NCBI GenBank assembly: GCA_964619065.1
Contig: CAZUCC010000017.1
Location: 9,678-73,677 of the forward strand
Length of the DNA: 64,000 bases
Origin: JANXUC01 sp964619065
GTDB taxonomy: Bacteria; Acidobacteriota; Terriglobia; Terriglobales; Acidobacteriaceae
Reading direction: 5' to 3'
Shown here: positions 33,536 through 41,772 of the stretch, one piece after another
Layout: each line of letters begins with the position of its first letter
Numbering within the stretch: position 1 is the first letter of the stretch
Program-made: the position numbers and the translations under genes
The notes under the pieces: model-generated
Seen by the model: only the letters and a program-made list of their open reading frames with translations
The model's database searches: none
Told to the model about the DNA's origin: nothing

Positions 33536-34699
33536 TTACTTGAGTGATTCGAATCCACGCTGAAGGTCTGTCTTTAAATCTTCTAAGTCCTCGAGGCCAA
33601 TATTGAGCCTCACGATACGGTGTGAATAATCGGGACGTTCTGGTTTTGCGGGAAGATGGTAAGCCACAGCCAGGCTCGTTACTCCACCCCAGCTGTAGCC
33701 GATCTTGAATAGCTCGAGTGTATCGACGAATTTTTGGACTTGCGTTTTTGTGAATTGGCGCTGAAATACGATGGAGAAAACTCCTGCCGATCCGGAGAAG
33801 TCCCGCTTCCAGAATTCGTGTCCGGGGCAGGAGGGGAGCGCCGGATGCAGAACCAGTTCAATCTCAGGCCGGGCGGCGAGCCAGCTGGCGAGGGCGAGCG
33901 CCGATTCTTCAATTGCTTTCAGGCGAACTGCGAACGTCTTCATCCCGCGAAGGGCCAGACTGCAATCGTCAGGAGAAACTGCGTAGCCCAGGAAATTCTG
34001 CATGGCTCCCAAGCTCTGGTGAAGTTTCTCGTCGCGCACGGTCACTGAACCCAGCAGAAGGTCACTGTGTCCAGCCACATACTTGGTGAGCGCCTGCATT
34101 GTGACGTCGACGCCGTGTGCGAATGCATCAAAATAGACTCCCGCCGCCCATGTGTTGTCGAGTGCGACGAGGGCGCCAGCGTGGTGTGCGGCCTCGGCGA
34201 TTGCCGGCACGTCCTGTACTTCCATCGTGACCGAACCCGGGCTTTCACACCAAACCAAGCGCGTATTTTCGCGGAGCAGAGATTGAATCGCCGCTCCTAC
34301 GCCTGGCGGATAGAAAGTTGTGTCCACCCCAAAGCGGCGGAGAACTTGGCTAGCGAATTTCCGATTAGGGCCGTACACACTTTCTGGAACCAGGATGTGG
34401 TCGCCCGCCTTCAGAAAAGAGAAGTTGATGAGCGAGATGGCGGCCAGTCCGCTGGGAGCAAGCAAGGTGTGTGCTCCATTCTCCAATTCGCAGACCCGGG
34501 CAGCGAGTTCCAGCACGGTGGGCGTTCCGTGCGTGCCATACGTATAACCGGCTTCGTACGGGTTCCAATTGCTGTTCACGGCAGCGGCGTTGGGGAAGAG
34601 GACCGTCGAGCCTCGAAACACAGGCGTCGAAAGCGAACGGAAGCCTTCCGGAACCTGTGCGTCGGAATGGATGAGTTTGGTCTTCCAGTTCTTGGCCAT
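33536..34699 (-). CDS. metC: Cystathionine beta-lyase (PLP enzyme)
   Basis: A 387-residue Cys/Met-metabolism PLP enzyme. The segments WCESPGSVTMEVQDVPAIAE, DNTWAAGVYFDAFAHGVD, the PLP lysine in ALTKYVAGHSDLL, and KIGYSWGGVTSL with RLNIGLEDLEDL follow E. coli MetC very closely, more so than MetB or MegL. The reaction splits cystathionine to homocysteine, pyruvate and ammonia in methionine synthesis. The gene faces the other way inside the uronate cluster and is divergent from the SDR gene at 34764, sharing a 64-base promoter region. No methionine genes are adjacent. Confidence 0.92.
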   Translation of the reverse strand: MAKNWKTKLIHSDAQVPEGFRSLSTPVFRGSTVLFPNAAAVNSNWNPYEAGYTYGTHGTPTVLELAARVCELENGAHTLLAPSGLAAISLINFSFLKAGDHILVPESVYGPNRKFASQVLRRFGVDTTFYPPGVGAAIQSLLRENTRLVWCESPGSVTMEVQDVPAIAEAAHHAGALVALDNTWAAGVYFDAFAHGVDVTMQALTKYVAGHSDLLLGSVTVRDEKLHQSLGAMQNFLGYAVSPDDCSLALRGMKTFAVRLKAIEESALALASWLAARPEIELVLHPALPSCPGHEFWKRDFSGSAGVFSIVFQRQFTKTQVQKFVDTLELFKIGYSWGGVTSLAVAYHLPAKPERPDYSHRIVRLNIGLEDLEDLKTDLQRGFESLK

Positions 34700-34727
34700 G
34701 GAGAGAGTGTAACGGGACGCAAGAAGC

Positions 34728-34754
34728 TTGAAAACTCGGGTGGGCGTTTATAAT
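34728..34754 (+). promoter_or_regulatory. Candidate promoter with -10 nine bases before the ATG
   Basis: TTGAAA (34728-34733), 15-base spacer, TATAAT (34749-34754); the ATG is at 34764, so the transcript would have almost no leader, consistent with the missing Shine-Dalgarno sequence. Confidence 0.5.
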
Positions 34755-34763
34755 CCCACTTCT

Positions 34764-35552
34764 ATGAACTCAGGGCTCAAGAATCGAGTTGCCATTGTTG
34801 CCGCGTCCAGCCAGGGAATCGGCCTGGCTACCGCGCAGGCTTTTGCCGCCGAAGGGTGCCGGGTCGCCATGTGTGCACGCAATGCGAAGATTTTGCAGGA
34901 AGCTGCCGACGGCATACGTAAAGCATCGGGGGCCGAGGTATACGCGGAGCCTCTGGACGTTACAGATGCGGAGGCCGTTCACCGCCTTGTCGAGGCGGTT
35001 GTTGCGAAATTCGGCGGCGTGGACATTTGCGTTACGAATGCGGGAGGTCCGCCGGCCAAAGGTTTTTTGACAGCCTCTTTGGAGGATTGGCAAAAGGCGA
35101 TCAACTTGAACTTGCTCAGCACCGTATATTTTGCGCGCGAGGTGATCCCTCACATGCAGCGCAGACATTGGGGAAGAATCATTACTATTACCTCGATTAC
35201 GACCAAACAGCCTGTCGCTGATCTTGTGCTTTCCAACGCCGTCCGTGCGGGTGTCGTCGGTCTAGTGAAGAGCCTGGCGAACGAGTTTGGCAAGGACGGC
35301 ATTTTGGTCAACAATGTCGGTCCCGGTTTCACGGCAACGGACCGCTTGAAGGAACTCGCGAAAAACCGTTCTGCAGCACTGCAACAGACCGAACAGCAAG
35401 TGTTTGAGGGATGGGCCGCGGATGCCGCGCTCCGGCGCCTTGGTGAACCCGAAGAAGTGGCCGACACCATTGTGTGGCTCGCCTCCGAACGGGCTTCCTA
35501 TATTACTGGTCAAACTGTGCTCGTGGACGGAGGCATGTACAAGGGGTTGTAA
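34764..35552 (+). CDS. Short-chain dehydrogenase with non-canonical SxxxR active site
   Basis: A 262-residue SDR. The nucleotide motif AASSQGIGLATA, CARN, NAGGPPAKGF and the C-terminal TGQTVLVDGGMYKG are typical of FabG-like enzymes. The active site is unusual: after ITSITTKQPVADL the sequence reads VLSNAVRAGVV, so the positions of the catalytic Tyr-x-x-x-Lys are held by Ser and Arg. I recall a sub-group of SDRs with this LSNxxRAG motif, whose chemistry is poorly known. A role in sugar-acid metabolism is suggested by the neighbours only. Start at ATG 34764 is chosen over TTG 34728 because the promoter overlaps the latter. Confidence 0.82.
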   Translation: MNSGLKNRVAIVAASSQGIGLATAQAFAAEGCRVAMCARNAKILQEAADGIRKASGAEVYAEPLDVTDAEAVHRLVEAVVAKFGGVDICVTNAGGPPAKGFLTASLEDWQKAINLNLLSTVYFAREVIPHMQRRHWGRIITITSITTKQPVADLVLSNAVRAGVVGLVKSLANEFGKDGILVNNVGPGFTATDRLKELAKNRSAALQQTEQQVFEGWAADAALRRLGEPEEVADTIVWLASERASYITGQTVLVDGGMYKGL

Positions 35553-35591
35553 TGCGCAACAACTTGCGGTCGGAGTTCGCGAAAAAGCAGA

Positions 35592-35610
35592 TCCCTCGCT
35601 TCGCTCGGGA
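35592..35610. repeat. TCCCTCGCTTCGCTCGGGA hairpin
   Basis: An imperfect palindrome (TCCC/GGGA and GC/GC around a TTC loop) followed by TGACAAAG, in the 100-base gap between the SDR and cupin genes. Its form resembles a common intergenic repeat of Acidobacteria; only one copy is seen here. Confidence 0.3.
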
Positions 35611-35652
35611 TGACAAAGTCTAGAGAGATTGAGTCTAGAAAGGTCTACTGAA

Positions 35653-36129
35653 ATGCCGAAAGCAAAAACAAAAAAGAAATCAGCAGTGAAAAAAGCGAAG
35701 AAGAACTCTGTTAGCCGTAAAGCTCCGGCCAAGCGTGTTGCTGCGAAGCGTGCGCCCAAACGTGTACAAGTGAAGAAAGTGGCCCTGCAATATGTTCCCT
35801 GGAATTCCATTCCCCTCGAAAACCTCAACCCGCTCCTGCAACGCCAATTCGTTGTCGGTCAGGAGATCATGGCTGCGCGCGTCCTGCTGAAAAAAGGGTG
35901 TATCGTCCCCAGGCACAGCCATATCAACGAGCAATTGACCTACATCCTGGAAGGGGCGCTCAAATTCTGGATTGATGGCCGCGAAATCGTTGTTAATGCT
36001 GGCGAAGTGCTCGCTATTCCAGCGAACATGCCGCATATGGCCGAAGCGCTGGTGGACACCGTTGATCTGGACATCTTCACTCCGCCTCGCGCTGACTGGA
36101 TCAACAAGACCGATCAGTATCTGCGGTGA
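35653..36129 (+). CDS. kdgF: KdgF-like cupin with histone-H1-like Lys-rich N-terminal tail
   Basis: A 158-residue protein made of two unlike parts. Residues 1-42 are almost only Lys, Ala, Arg, Val and Pro (KKSAVKKAKKNSV, KRVAAKRAPKRVQVKK), like the tail of histone H1 or bacterial H1-like proteins. Residues about 45-158 are a single cupin with metal ligands HSHINEQ and His in NMPHMAEA, ending DIFTPPRADWINKTDQYL as in KdgF. KdgF linearises 4,5-unsaturated uronates from pectin and alginate, which fits the cluster. The tail is not known from standard KdgF and may bind nucleic acid or membranes. ATG 35653 follows AAAGG at fair spacing. Confidence 0.75.
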   Translation: MPKAKTKKKSAVKKAKKNSVSRKAPAKRVAAKRAPKRVQVKKVALQYVPWNSIPLENLNPLLQRQFVVGQEIMAARVLLKKGCIVPRHSHINEQLTYILEGALKFWIDGREIVVNAGEVLAIPANMPHMAEALVDTVDLDIFTPPRADWINKTDQYLR

Positions 36130-36156
36130 GCTCCAGAGAGTCTAGATGAGGCGACA

Positions 36157-36174
36157 CTCGCGCTTCTGCGCGAG
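36157..36174. terminator. Hairpin between convergent genes
   Basis: CTCGCGC-TTCT-GCGCGAG is a perfect 7-bp stem with a UUCU loop, directly after the stop codon of the minus-strand VWA gene and 28 bases after the cupin stop. Likely bidirectional terminator; no T-tract. Confidence 0.55.
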
Positions 36175-38394
36175 CTACGGGCGGACTAACAGAGTCACGC
36201 GCGGAAAAGAGAATCGTCCAGCGGCGTCATCTACGACATTGACTTGGCAGGTATAGAAACCGGGCTTGAGCTGGCTCAAGGGGACATCAAGCTGGAAGGT
36301 GGCGGCGTGGCGGTCTGGTGTGTTCACGTCATGGGCCTCCACCAGTGGCGTTTCGTAGGTTTTAGCATTGCCTTGCAGGAACGAAACATTGGTTAAGAGC
36401 CGAATCGCTGGAGGCTTGGTTCCGGCTGGAGCTTTGGGGTCATTTGTAGCGGATTGTGCTGCGGATGGTTTGGCTGGGTCATAAACCTCATAGTAGAGAT
36501 AGAGATGTTGTCCGGAAGAAAACACGCGCGTGACGCTGGGAATAAGTTCTGAACCGTCGCGTACCAGGGGGTTGTCTCCCTTGCGCTTGGTGGTGGAGGG
36601 TTGGAGCTGGCTGGCTAGAACTACGGAACTCAGCTTGAGCGGCCCGGGTTTGAACTCCGGAATCGTGAGATCGGTTTCAAAGGAACCCAGGCGTCCAGTT
36701 TGATTCTCGCGCAACACAAATTTTATGTGGTACTTGCCAGGCGTAAGAGTGAAACCGTTGTTGTATTGGACGTTTTTGCTCCGGACTTCCTGAGAAGTGT
36801 TCACGGCGAGCTTCACTGTGTCCCGTAACTGCCCAGCGGGGCGCTTGTTCTCATCGGTCACGAGGCCGATTACATCCAGAGTGGCTTTGTCCTGCTCACT
36901 GCTGCGAGTAAATGGTATTTCTGATCCTGGAACCAAAAGAGAAATCGGCACATAGAAGCGGTTGTCGCTGATACGGAAATAGCCTGCCGCGAGGAAAACC
37001 GGCAGATCGGTATTGGGCAGGTCGGAAGCCAGTTCATCGGTAAGCTGGCGTTCGCGGTCTTCCTGTGCGGAGTGCTGGAAATCCGCTGGTGCGTAGTATC
37101 CCTTGCGATACTCGAGCTTGAGGCCGGGACGATTGACCTTGACGGTGATGCGGCGGAAACGGCCATCACGTGCCGGATTGCTGCTGTGGTAGCCCAGAAC
37201 GTAGTAAGTAGCCGTATCCTGCTGGACCTGCGTAAATACCCTGCCGAAATCGTTGGAGTCGAGGAAGGCGCGACCGCCGGTATCTCCGGAGAGGCTGACT
37301 AATGTTTCCTGGGAAGTAGCGTTAGAGTCAAAGGCATTGACAGTAGCTCGCCCGGAGTAAACGGAAGAGCCCCGCATGCTGGCATTTTGAGCTTCGCCGC
37401 CTGGAACAATGGCTTGAAGCCCGCGAATGTCGGCGGCGTAAATGGCGAGATTGGCTTTGACAGCAGCGTTGATGGCGGCGCGCAATTGCGACTGATTCTC
37501 AATTCCCGTGCGGTCGATGCCTCCGGAGAAATAGATCAGCGATTTCTTCTGGTCCACCTTGGCGAGCGATTCCGCTACGGAGCGTAATGCCTGCAAGCGG
37601 CGATCGGTGTTGAAGATGTTGAACTCGGTGTCATCGGCGGTAAATGCCTGGGCAGTATCGGCCGTGCCCTCGGTGGTGCCCGTGCTTCCCGCGTCGTAAC
37701 CCTGGCCCGACCCCGCGGTAAAGGCCTGCAGCGCGTGCTTCAGAAGGTCGTGATCGGATGTGAAGTCCTGATTGACTTGCAGAGAGCTTCCCAGCGCAAC
37801 GACCGAGACCAGATCGGCAGGAGTCATCTGTTTGTCCACATATTTGAGGCCCGCCTCGGCGGCACGGTCAATTTCCTCTGGCTGCATAGAGGAGAGGTCA
37901 AAGAACAGCACGATGAGCCGATGGTTGCGAAGAGCGTCGGAAGCAAGAGTAGCAGGTTTGCTGGCCGTAGCGCCGGGTTGCGGTGTGACGGGCTTGAGCA
38001 ACTGCACTTGCGAAGCCTCGGGTAGAGCAACGGCGTCGGTGCTCTCGATGTCGAAGGAGGCAATTTGCTGGGGCTTGCTCTCCTCCAGGATAGTGAAGTC
38101 TTCGCGCTTCAGATCTTTGACCAGATTGCCATTGCGGTCGCGCGCAGTTACGTTGACCAGCACCACTTCGGTCTTCACCTTGATGGTGAAACCGGGGCCA
38201 CTCTCTTGGGCAGCAGTGGACACGACGAGTGTGGGCGTGACTAAGGCAGCACTGAGCAGCAATGCGAGTGCGCGGCGCGTGAACGTCAACTGCGGATTGC
38301 AGGACAGCAAGCGTTTTGTGCTGTTGGTTTTCAAGGTCTCAAATCTCACAATCTTTGTATCTTTCAATCTGCAATCTGCAATCTGAAATCTCAA
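36175..38394 (-). CDS. Exported VWA protein (VWFA-related Acidobacterial domain)
   Basis: A protein of about 720 residues. A signal peptide (LALLLSAALVTPTLVVSTAAQ) leads to TIKVKTEVVLVNVTARDRNG, the typical opening of the Acidobacterial VWFA-related family (TIGR03436). The VWA core follows, with a MIDAS-like site DLSSM in LIVLFFDLSSMQPEEID and SLIYFSGGIDRTG. The second half (about 480-739) is beta-rich and ends with a strand-rich domain, KPGFYTCQVNVVDDAAGRF. Such proteins are thought to mediate protein contacts outside the cytoplasm. No ATG exists in the early frame; TTG 38394 is the outer limit and GTG 38349 or TTG 38334 are alternatives. Third gene of the DUF5666-TonB operon. Confidence 0.82.
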   Translation of the reverse strand: MRFQIADCRLKDTKIVRFETLKTNSTKRLLSCNPQLTFTRRALALLLSAALVTPTLVVSTAAQESGPGFTIKVKTEVVLVNVTARDRNGNLVKDLKREDFTILEESKPQQIASFDIESTDAVALPEASQVQLLKPVTPQPGATASKPATLASDALRNHRLIVLFFDLSSMQPEEIDRAAEAGLKYVDKQMTPADLVSVVALGSSLQVNQDFTSDHDLLKHALQAFTAGSGQGYDAGSTGTTEGTADTAQAFTADDTEFNIFNTDRRLQALRSVAESLAKVDQKKSLIYFSGGIDRTGIENQSQLRAAINAAVKANLAIYAADIRGLQAIVPGGEAQNASMRGSSVYSGRATVNAFDSNATSQETLVSLSGDTGGRAFLDSNDFGRVFTQVQQDTATYYVLGYHSSNPARDGRFRRITVKVNRPGLKLEYRKGYYAPADFQHSAQEDRERQLTDELASDLPNTDLPVFLAAGYFRISDNRFYVPISLLVPGSEIPFTRSSEQDKATLDVIGLVTDENKRPAGQLRDTVKLAVNTSQEVRSKNVQYNNGFTLTPGKYHIKFVLRENQTGRLGSFETDLTIPEFKPGPLKLSSVVLASQLQPSTTKRKGDNPLVRDGSELIPSVTRVFSSGQHLYLYYEVYDPAKPSAAQSATNDPKAPAGTKPPAIRLLTNVSFLQGNAKTYETPLVEAHDVNTPDRHAATFQLDVPLSQLKPGFYTCQVNVVDDAAGRFSFPRVTLLVRP
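38365..38390. repeat. AATCTGC short tandem repeat
   Basis: AATCTGCAATCTGCAATCTG, three direct copies of a 7-base unit, followed by AAATCTC. It is related to the sequence at 4713-4740 and marks the junction between the TonB receptor stop and the VWA gene. Confidence 0.4.
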
Positions 38395-41300
38395 AACCGG
38401 AGCCGCCCGGAAAATTGGATCGTACGCATCGCACCAACGGAGATCACTTGTCCGAAAGTGGGCGAATTTAGAATCGTGTCAATGGCTGCGAACTGTGGAG
38501 TATTAAAAATATTGGACGCTTGCATACGCAGTTCGAGCGAGCGGTTCTCCTTCATCGGGAACGATTTGGTGAACGCCATGTTGAATACGAGCGACCCGGG
38601 GCCGATGATGCTGTTACGCCGGGCATCGCCAAACTGTCCTGCTACCGGCTGCGCGAAAGCGGCGGTATTAAACCAAGCTCCCACGGTCGGATTCGGCAAC
38701 GCGACAGACGCGCCTGGTACTACGTCGGGACGCAGCGTTCCGTTCGTGCCGCGACTGACGTCACCAGTGTTGGCAAGGATGCGGGGCGAGAATGGGGTGC
38801 CGGAAGCGATGGTCCAGTCGCCTGTAAATTGCCAGTCGCCGAGCGCGTCACGCAATGCGCTCTTTTGCGAGAGCCAATGCTTCTCATGACCGAAAGGAAG
38901 CTCCCACGTGTAATCGCCTGTGAAGCGATGCCGCTGATCGAAGCTGGAAAGGCCACGCTCGGCGCCAAGATTGAAGGCATCCTGCGCGACTACGGTAGAT
39001 CCACCCCCGATGGAGGAGGCGTTGTCGATCGCTTTGGACCATGTGTAACTCCCACTCACCGCTACTCCGCGCTGCAGACGCTTGCGGAGGCGGACGGTCG
39101 CGGAGTGTGCCGTGGAATCTCCCAGAGAATTCTCAAACAGGAACGGCTGCACGTCCGGAATGCGGACACCGCTAGCCGTGCGATTCGGGGCCTCAACGAT
39201 ATCCAGACGGGTGCCCTTGGTTCCGTTGTAACTCAGATTCAATAGCAGCGTCGGCCGGATTTCTTGTTGTACATCGGCATTCCAAAGCTGCACGTAGCCC
39301 AGGCGGTAGTTGCGGTCCACGCCATAGTTGTTGGTCACAGTGCCCGGAGCGGCAGCAGGGAATCCATTCTGTAAGGTCAAAGCAGTGGTCGCAGATTGCA
39401 CATTCGTCTGTGTGACCGAAAAAGGCGGCTGAAAGGCAAGCTGCTGCACAATCCCCTGATAAGCACTGGTGTTGTAGTTTATGCCGTAGCCGGCGCGGAG
39501 TACCGTTTTGGCCTTGGCTTTCCACGCGATCCCGAGGCGCGGAGCGAAGTTGTTGCGATCCGGGTTTACCAAGGTAGCAGGGAAGCGTCCGGAGTAGGTT
39601 CCGGTTTGGTCCGGCTGTACGGGTGCCACGGCGGTGAATCCGGATGCGACGTCGAGGTTTACGATACGGTTGTTGGTTTCCGTGAAAGGAGAGACGTATT
39701 CGTAACGCAGACCCAGATTCAGCGTGAGGTTACCGCGAAGCCGCCACTCATCCTGCCCGAACAGGTCCCAGGAGCTGCCACGGAAGTGGTAGTTGTTGTC
39801 GCCGAATTGTACAGAGGTCTGCTGCGGCAGCCCGAGCAGAAAGTCGGCGAAGTCGTAGCCGAATCCGGCGCTCGGTCCATTGTTGCCGGTACCCGCGGTA
39901 TTCAGGCCAGTAAACACGAAACTGCCACGCCCATTTTTGTCGGTCTCGGTGTTGATCTGGACACGGCGGAAGTCCCCGCCCCAGCGCCAAGTATGTTTGC
40001 CGCGATTCAGGATCATGAAATCCGACAGAGTGTAGGTCTGATCGCGCTCGAGTAGAGGAGTAATGTCCTGCAGTCCAGAGAAATTGGCAAAGGAGAGGCC
40101 CGGCAGGCCGAAGTCGAAAGGAGATGTGGAAACGCCCAGAATTCCCAGGTTGCCGGTGACGTCGTTGTTGAACGCATATAGATTCTGCGTTGAGATGCGG
40201 TTCCGGTTGAAATCGAAACGGAGGATATTGTTGAGCTTGCCGAAAGAGCGAACATAGCCGAGGGGAATATCGAAGCTGCGTGTCGTCGTTTTTCCGCCCA
40301 CGCTGGGGAAGGGATCGGTAAGTACTCTCTTTGCGTCGTGGTAATGCAAGCCGAACGAAACACTGTTCTGTGCTCCGCGGCGCCCCGGGATCGGCGGTCC
40401 GGGTGTGGCTTTGCCGAGAGTATGGTTCAGACGGAAGTTGAAATCTTTGCTGTTGTTGGTGGTCGAAGTTACGTAGTGAAAGTTCTGCGCATCGCCGGGA
40501 AGGTTCGGCAGTGGGATGAAGTTCAGTAGTCCGGCAGCGGCCGGATCAATGCTGGTAATTGCGTTTCCGGGGATCGGCAGGTGCGTGACCGGATCAAATA
40601 GCTGCACCGGGACGCTGACCGGTTGTCCACTGCCGTTGCGGGTTGTAATCTGCGTCTGGGAGAAATCGCCAGTGCGCTCCAGCGCCGTGGGCACCGTGGA
40701 AAACGCGTCGTAAGGATTATTGGCAAGAGATCCGTTGTAGTTGAGAAAGAAAAACGTCTTGGTTCCGCCTTTGTAGATCTTCGGAATGTTGAGTGGACCG
40801 CCCAGGGCAACTCCGAAGCGCTGCTGTAAGTAGCCAGGCTTGGTTGTCGGTTGGCCAGTTAACGAATAAGGCGCGGCATTCAGAGCGGAATCGCCAGCGC
40901 TGTAGTAGGCCGTGCCGTGAGGCTTGTTCACGTCGAAGCGTCCGCCGCGAAATCCGCCTCCCGGGCCCCCGAACCCGCCGCCAAATCCTCCGAATCCGCC
41001 CCCACCGGGTCCTCCGCCAAATCCACTACCTCCGGGCCCGCCGCCACGACCCCCGGGCGGACCGTCATTGGAGTCAAATCGGCGGTCGCCAAAGCCGGGT
41101 CCCTGGAACTCCATCGCCGCAGCATTCCCCGAAACTGCTACCGATGTGGTGGCGATATTAGCGGAGACTCCAGCGAGTGGGGTATCTAGAGAGCCAGCTG
41201 TGTCGGAACCATTGCTTGCGGCGAGCCCGGCGGATTCGCCATTGAGGACCGAAAGGCTCTGAAAGCCGCGGCCCCCGGAAGTGTTCGTGGCGGCTCGTTG

Positions 41301-41765
41301 CGCTCCGGCGGCAGCATCTTGCGATCGCGAGAGCAGAACGATTTCCAAGTCCACGCGCTGAGTCAGAGTAGTAGTGTTGATAACGGCTTCGCCGGTGATG
41401 GTTGCGAATGCAGGCATCTGCGCCTTCACCACATAACGGCCCTTTGCTGGAACCTGTATGACATATTCTCCGGCGACGTTGGTCCAGGTGGTGACTTTCT
41501 GTCCCGTGAGCGTGTTGGTAGCCGTGACGGTGGCTGCAGGAATCGGAGTGTTGCCGGACTTGATAATGCCTTGAATGACGCCGGCGGCGGTGGTGGTGCT
41601 TTGAGCGGCGGCTACGCTGGGGTCTGTGACGCTGAGAAATAAGATGCTGAGCAGGGTCACGATGAGCGGTAACGACCTATTGCCGACAGCATGGCGAGAC
41701 GCGCGGCTGATCCTGCGGCAAAAACAGCCGAACGTACGCCATGTCAAGGAATAAGGTAGTTGCAT
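38391..41765 (-). CDS. Oar-type TonB-dependent receptor with Gly-rich insertion
   Basis: About 1124 residues. A signal peptide (LPLIVTLLSILFLSV..AAAQ) is followed by a carboxypeptidase-regulatory-like beta-sandwich (about 62-145; GVIQGIIKSGNTPIPAATVT), a plug region and a large outer-membrane beta-barrel ending in QFSGRLRF with terminal Phe. Between residues about 225 and 285 there is a run of Gly, Pro, Phe and Arg (PGGSGFGGGPGGGGFGGFGG) before the FDVNKPHGTAYYS segment. Such receptors are believed to import large substrates with TonB energy. ATG 41765 is preferred to TTG 41771. It follows the DUF5666 gene by seven bases. Confidence 0.9.
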   Translation of the reverse strand: MQLPYSLTWRTFGCFCRRISRASRHAVGNRSLPLIVTLLSILFLSVTDPSVAAAQSTTTAAGVIQGIIKSGNTPIPAATVTATNTLTGQKVTTWTNVAGEYVIQVPAKGRYVVKAQMPAFATITGEAVINTTTLTQRVDLEIVLLSRSQDAAAGAQRAATNTSGGRGFQSLSVLNGESAGLAASNGSDTAGSLDTPLAGVSANIATTSVAVSGNAAAMEFQGPGFGDRRFDSNDGPPGGRGGGPGGSGFGGGPGGGGFGGFGGGFGGPGGGFRGGRFDVNKPHGTAYYSAGDSALNAAPYSLTGQPTTKPGYLQQRFGVALGGPLNIPKIYKGGTKTFFFLNYNGSLANNPYDAFSTVPTALERTGDFSQTQITTRNGSGQPVSVPVQLFDPVTHLPIPGNAITSIDPAAAGLLNFIPLPNLPGDAQNFHYVTSTTNNSKDFNFRLNHTLGKATPGPPIPGRRGAQNSVSFGLHYHDAKRVLTDPFPSVGGKTTTRSFDIPLGYVRSFGKLNNILRFDFNRNRISTQNLYAFNNDVTGNLGILGVSTSPFDFGLPGLSFANFSGLQDITPLLERDQTYTLSDFMILNRGKHTWRWGGDFRRVQINTETDKNGRGSFVFTGLNTAGTGNNGPSAGFGYDFADFLLGLPQQTSVQFGDNNYHFRGSSWDLFGQDEWRLRGNLTLNLGLRYEYVSPFTETNNRIVNLDVASGFTAVAPVQPDQTGTYSGRFPATLVNPDRNNFAPRLGIAWKAKAKTVLRAGYGINYNTSAYQGIVQQLAFQPPFSVTQTNVQSATTALTLQNGFPAAAPGTVTNNYGVDRNYRLGYVQLWNADVQQEIRPTLLLNLSYNGTKGTRLDIVEAPNRTASGVRIPDVQPFLFENSLGDSTAHSATVRLRKRLQRGVAVSGSYTWSKAIDNASSIGGGSTVVAQDAFNLGAERGLSSFDQRHRFTGDYTWELPFGHEKHWLSQKSALRDALGDWQFTGDWTIASGTPFSPRILANTGDVSRGTNGTLRPDVVPGASVALPNPTVGAWFNTAAFAQPVAGQFGDARRNSIIGPGSLVFNMAFTKSFPMKENRSLELRMQASNIFNTPQFAAIDTILNSPTFGQVISVGAMRTIQFSGRLRF

Positions 41766-41772
41766 GGTCAAA

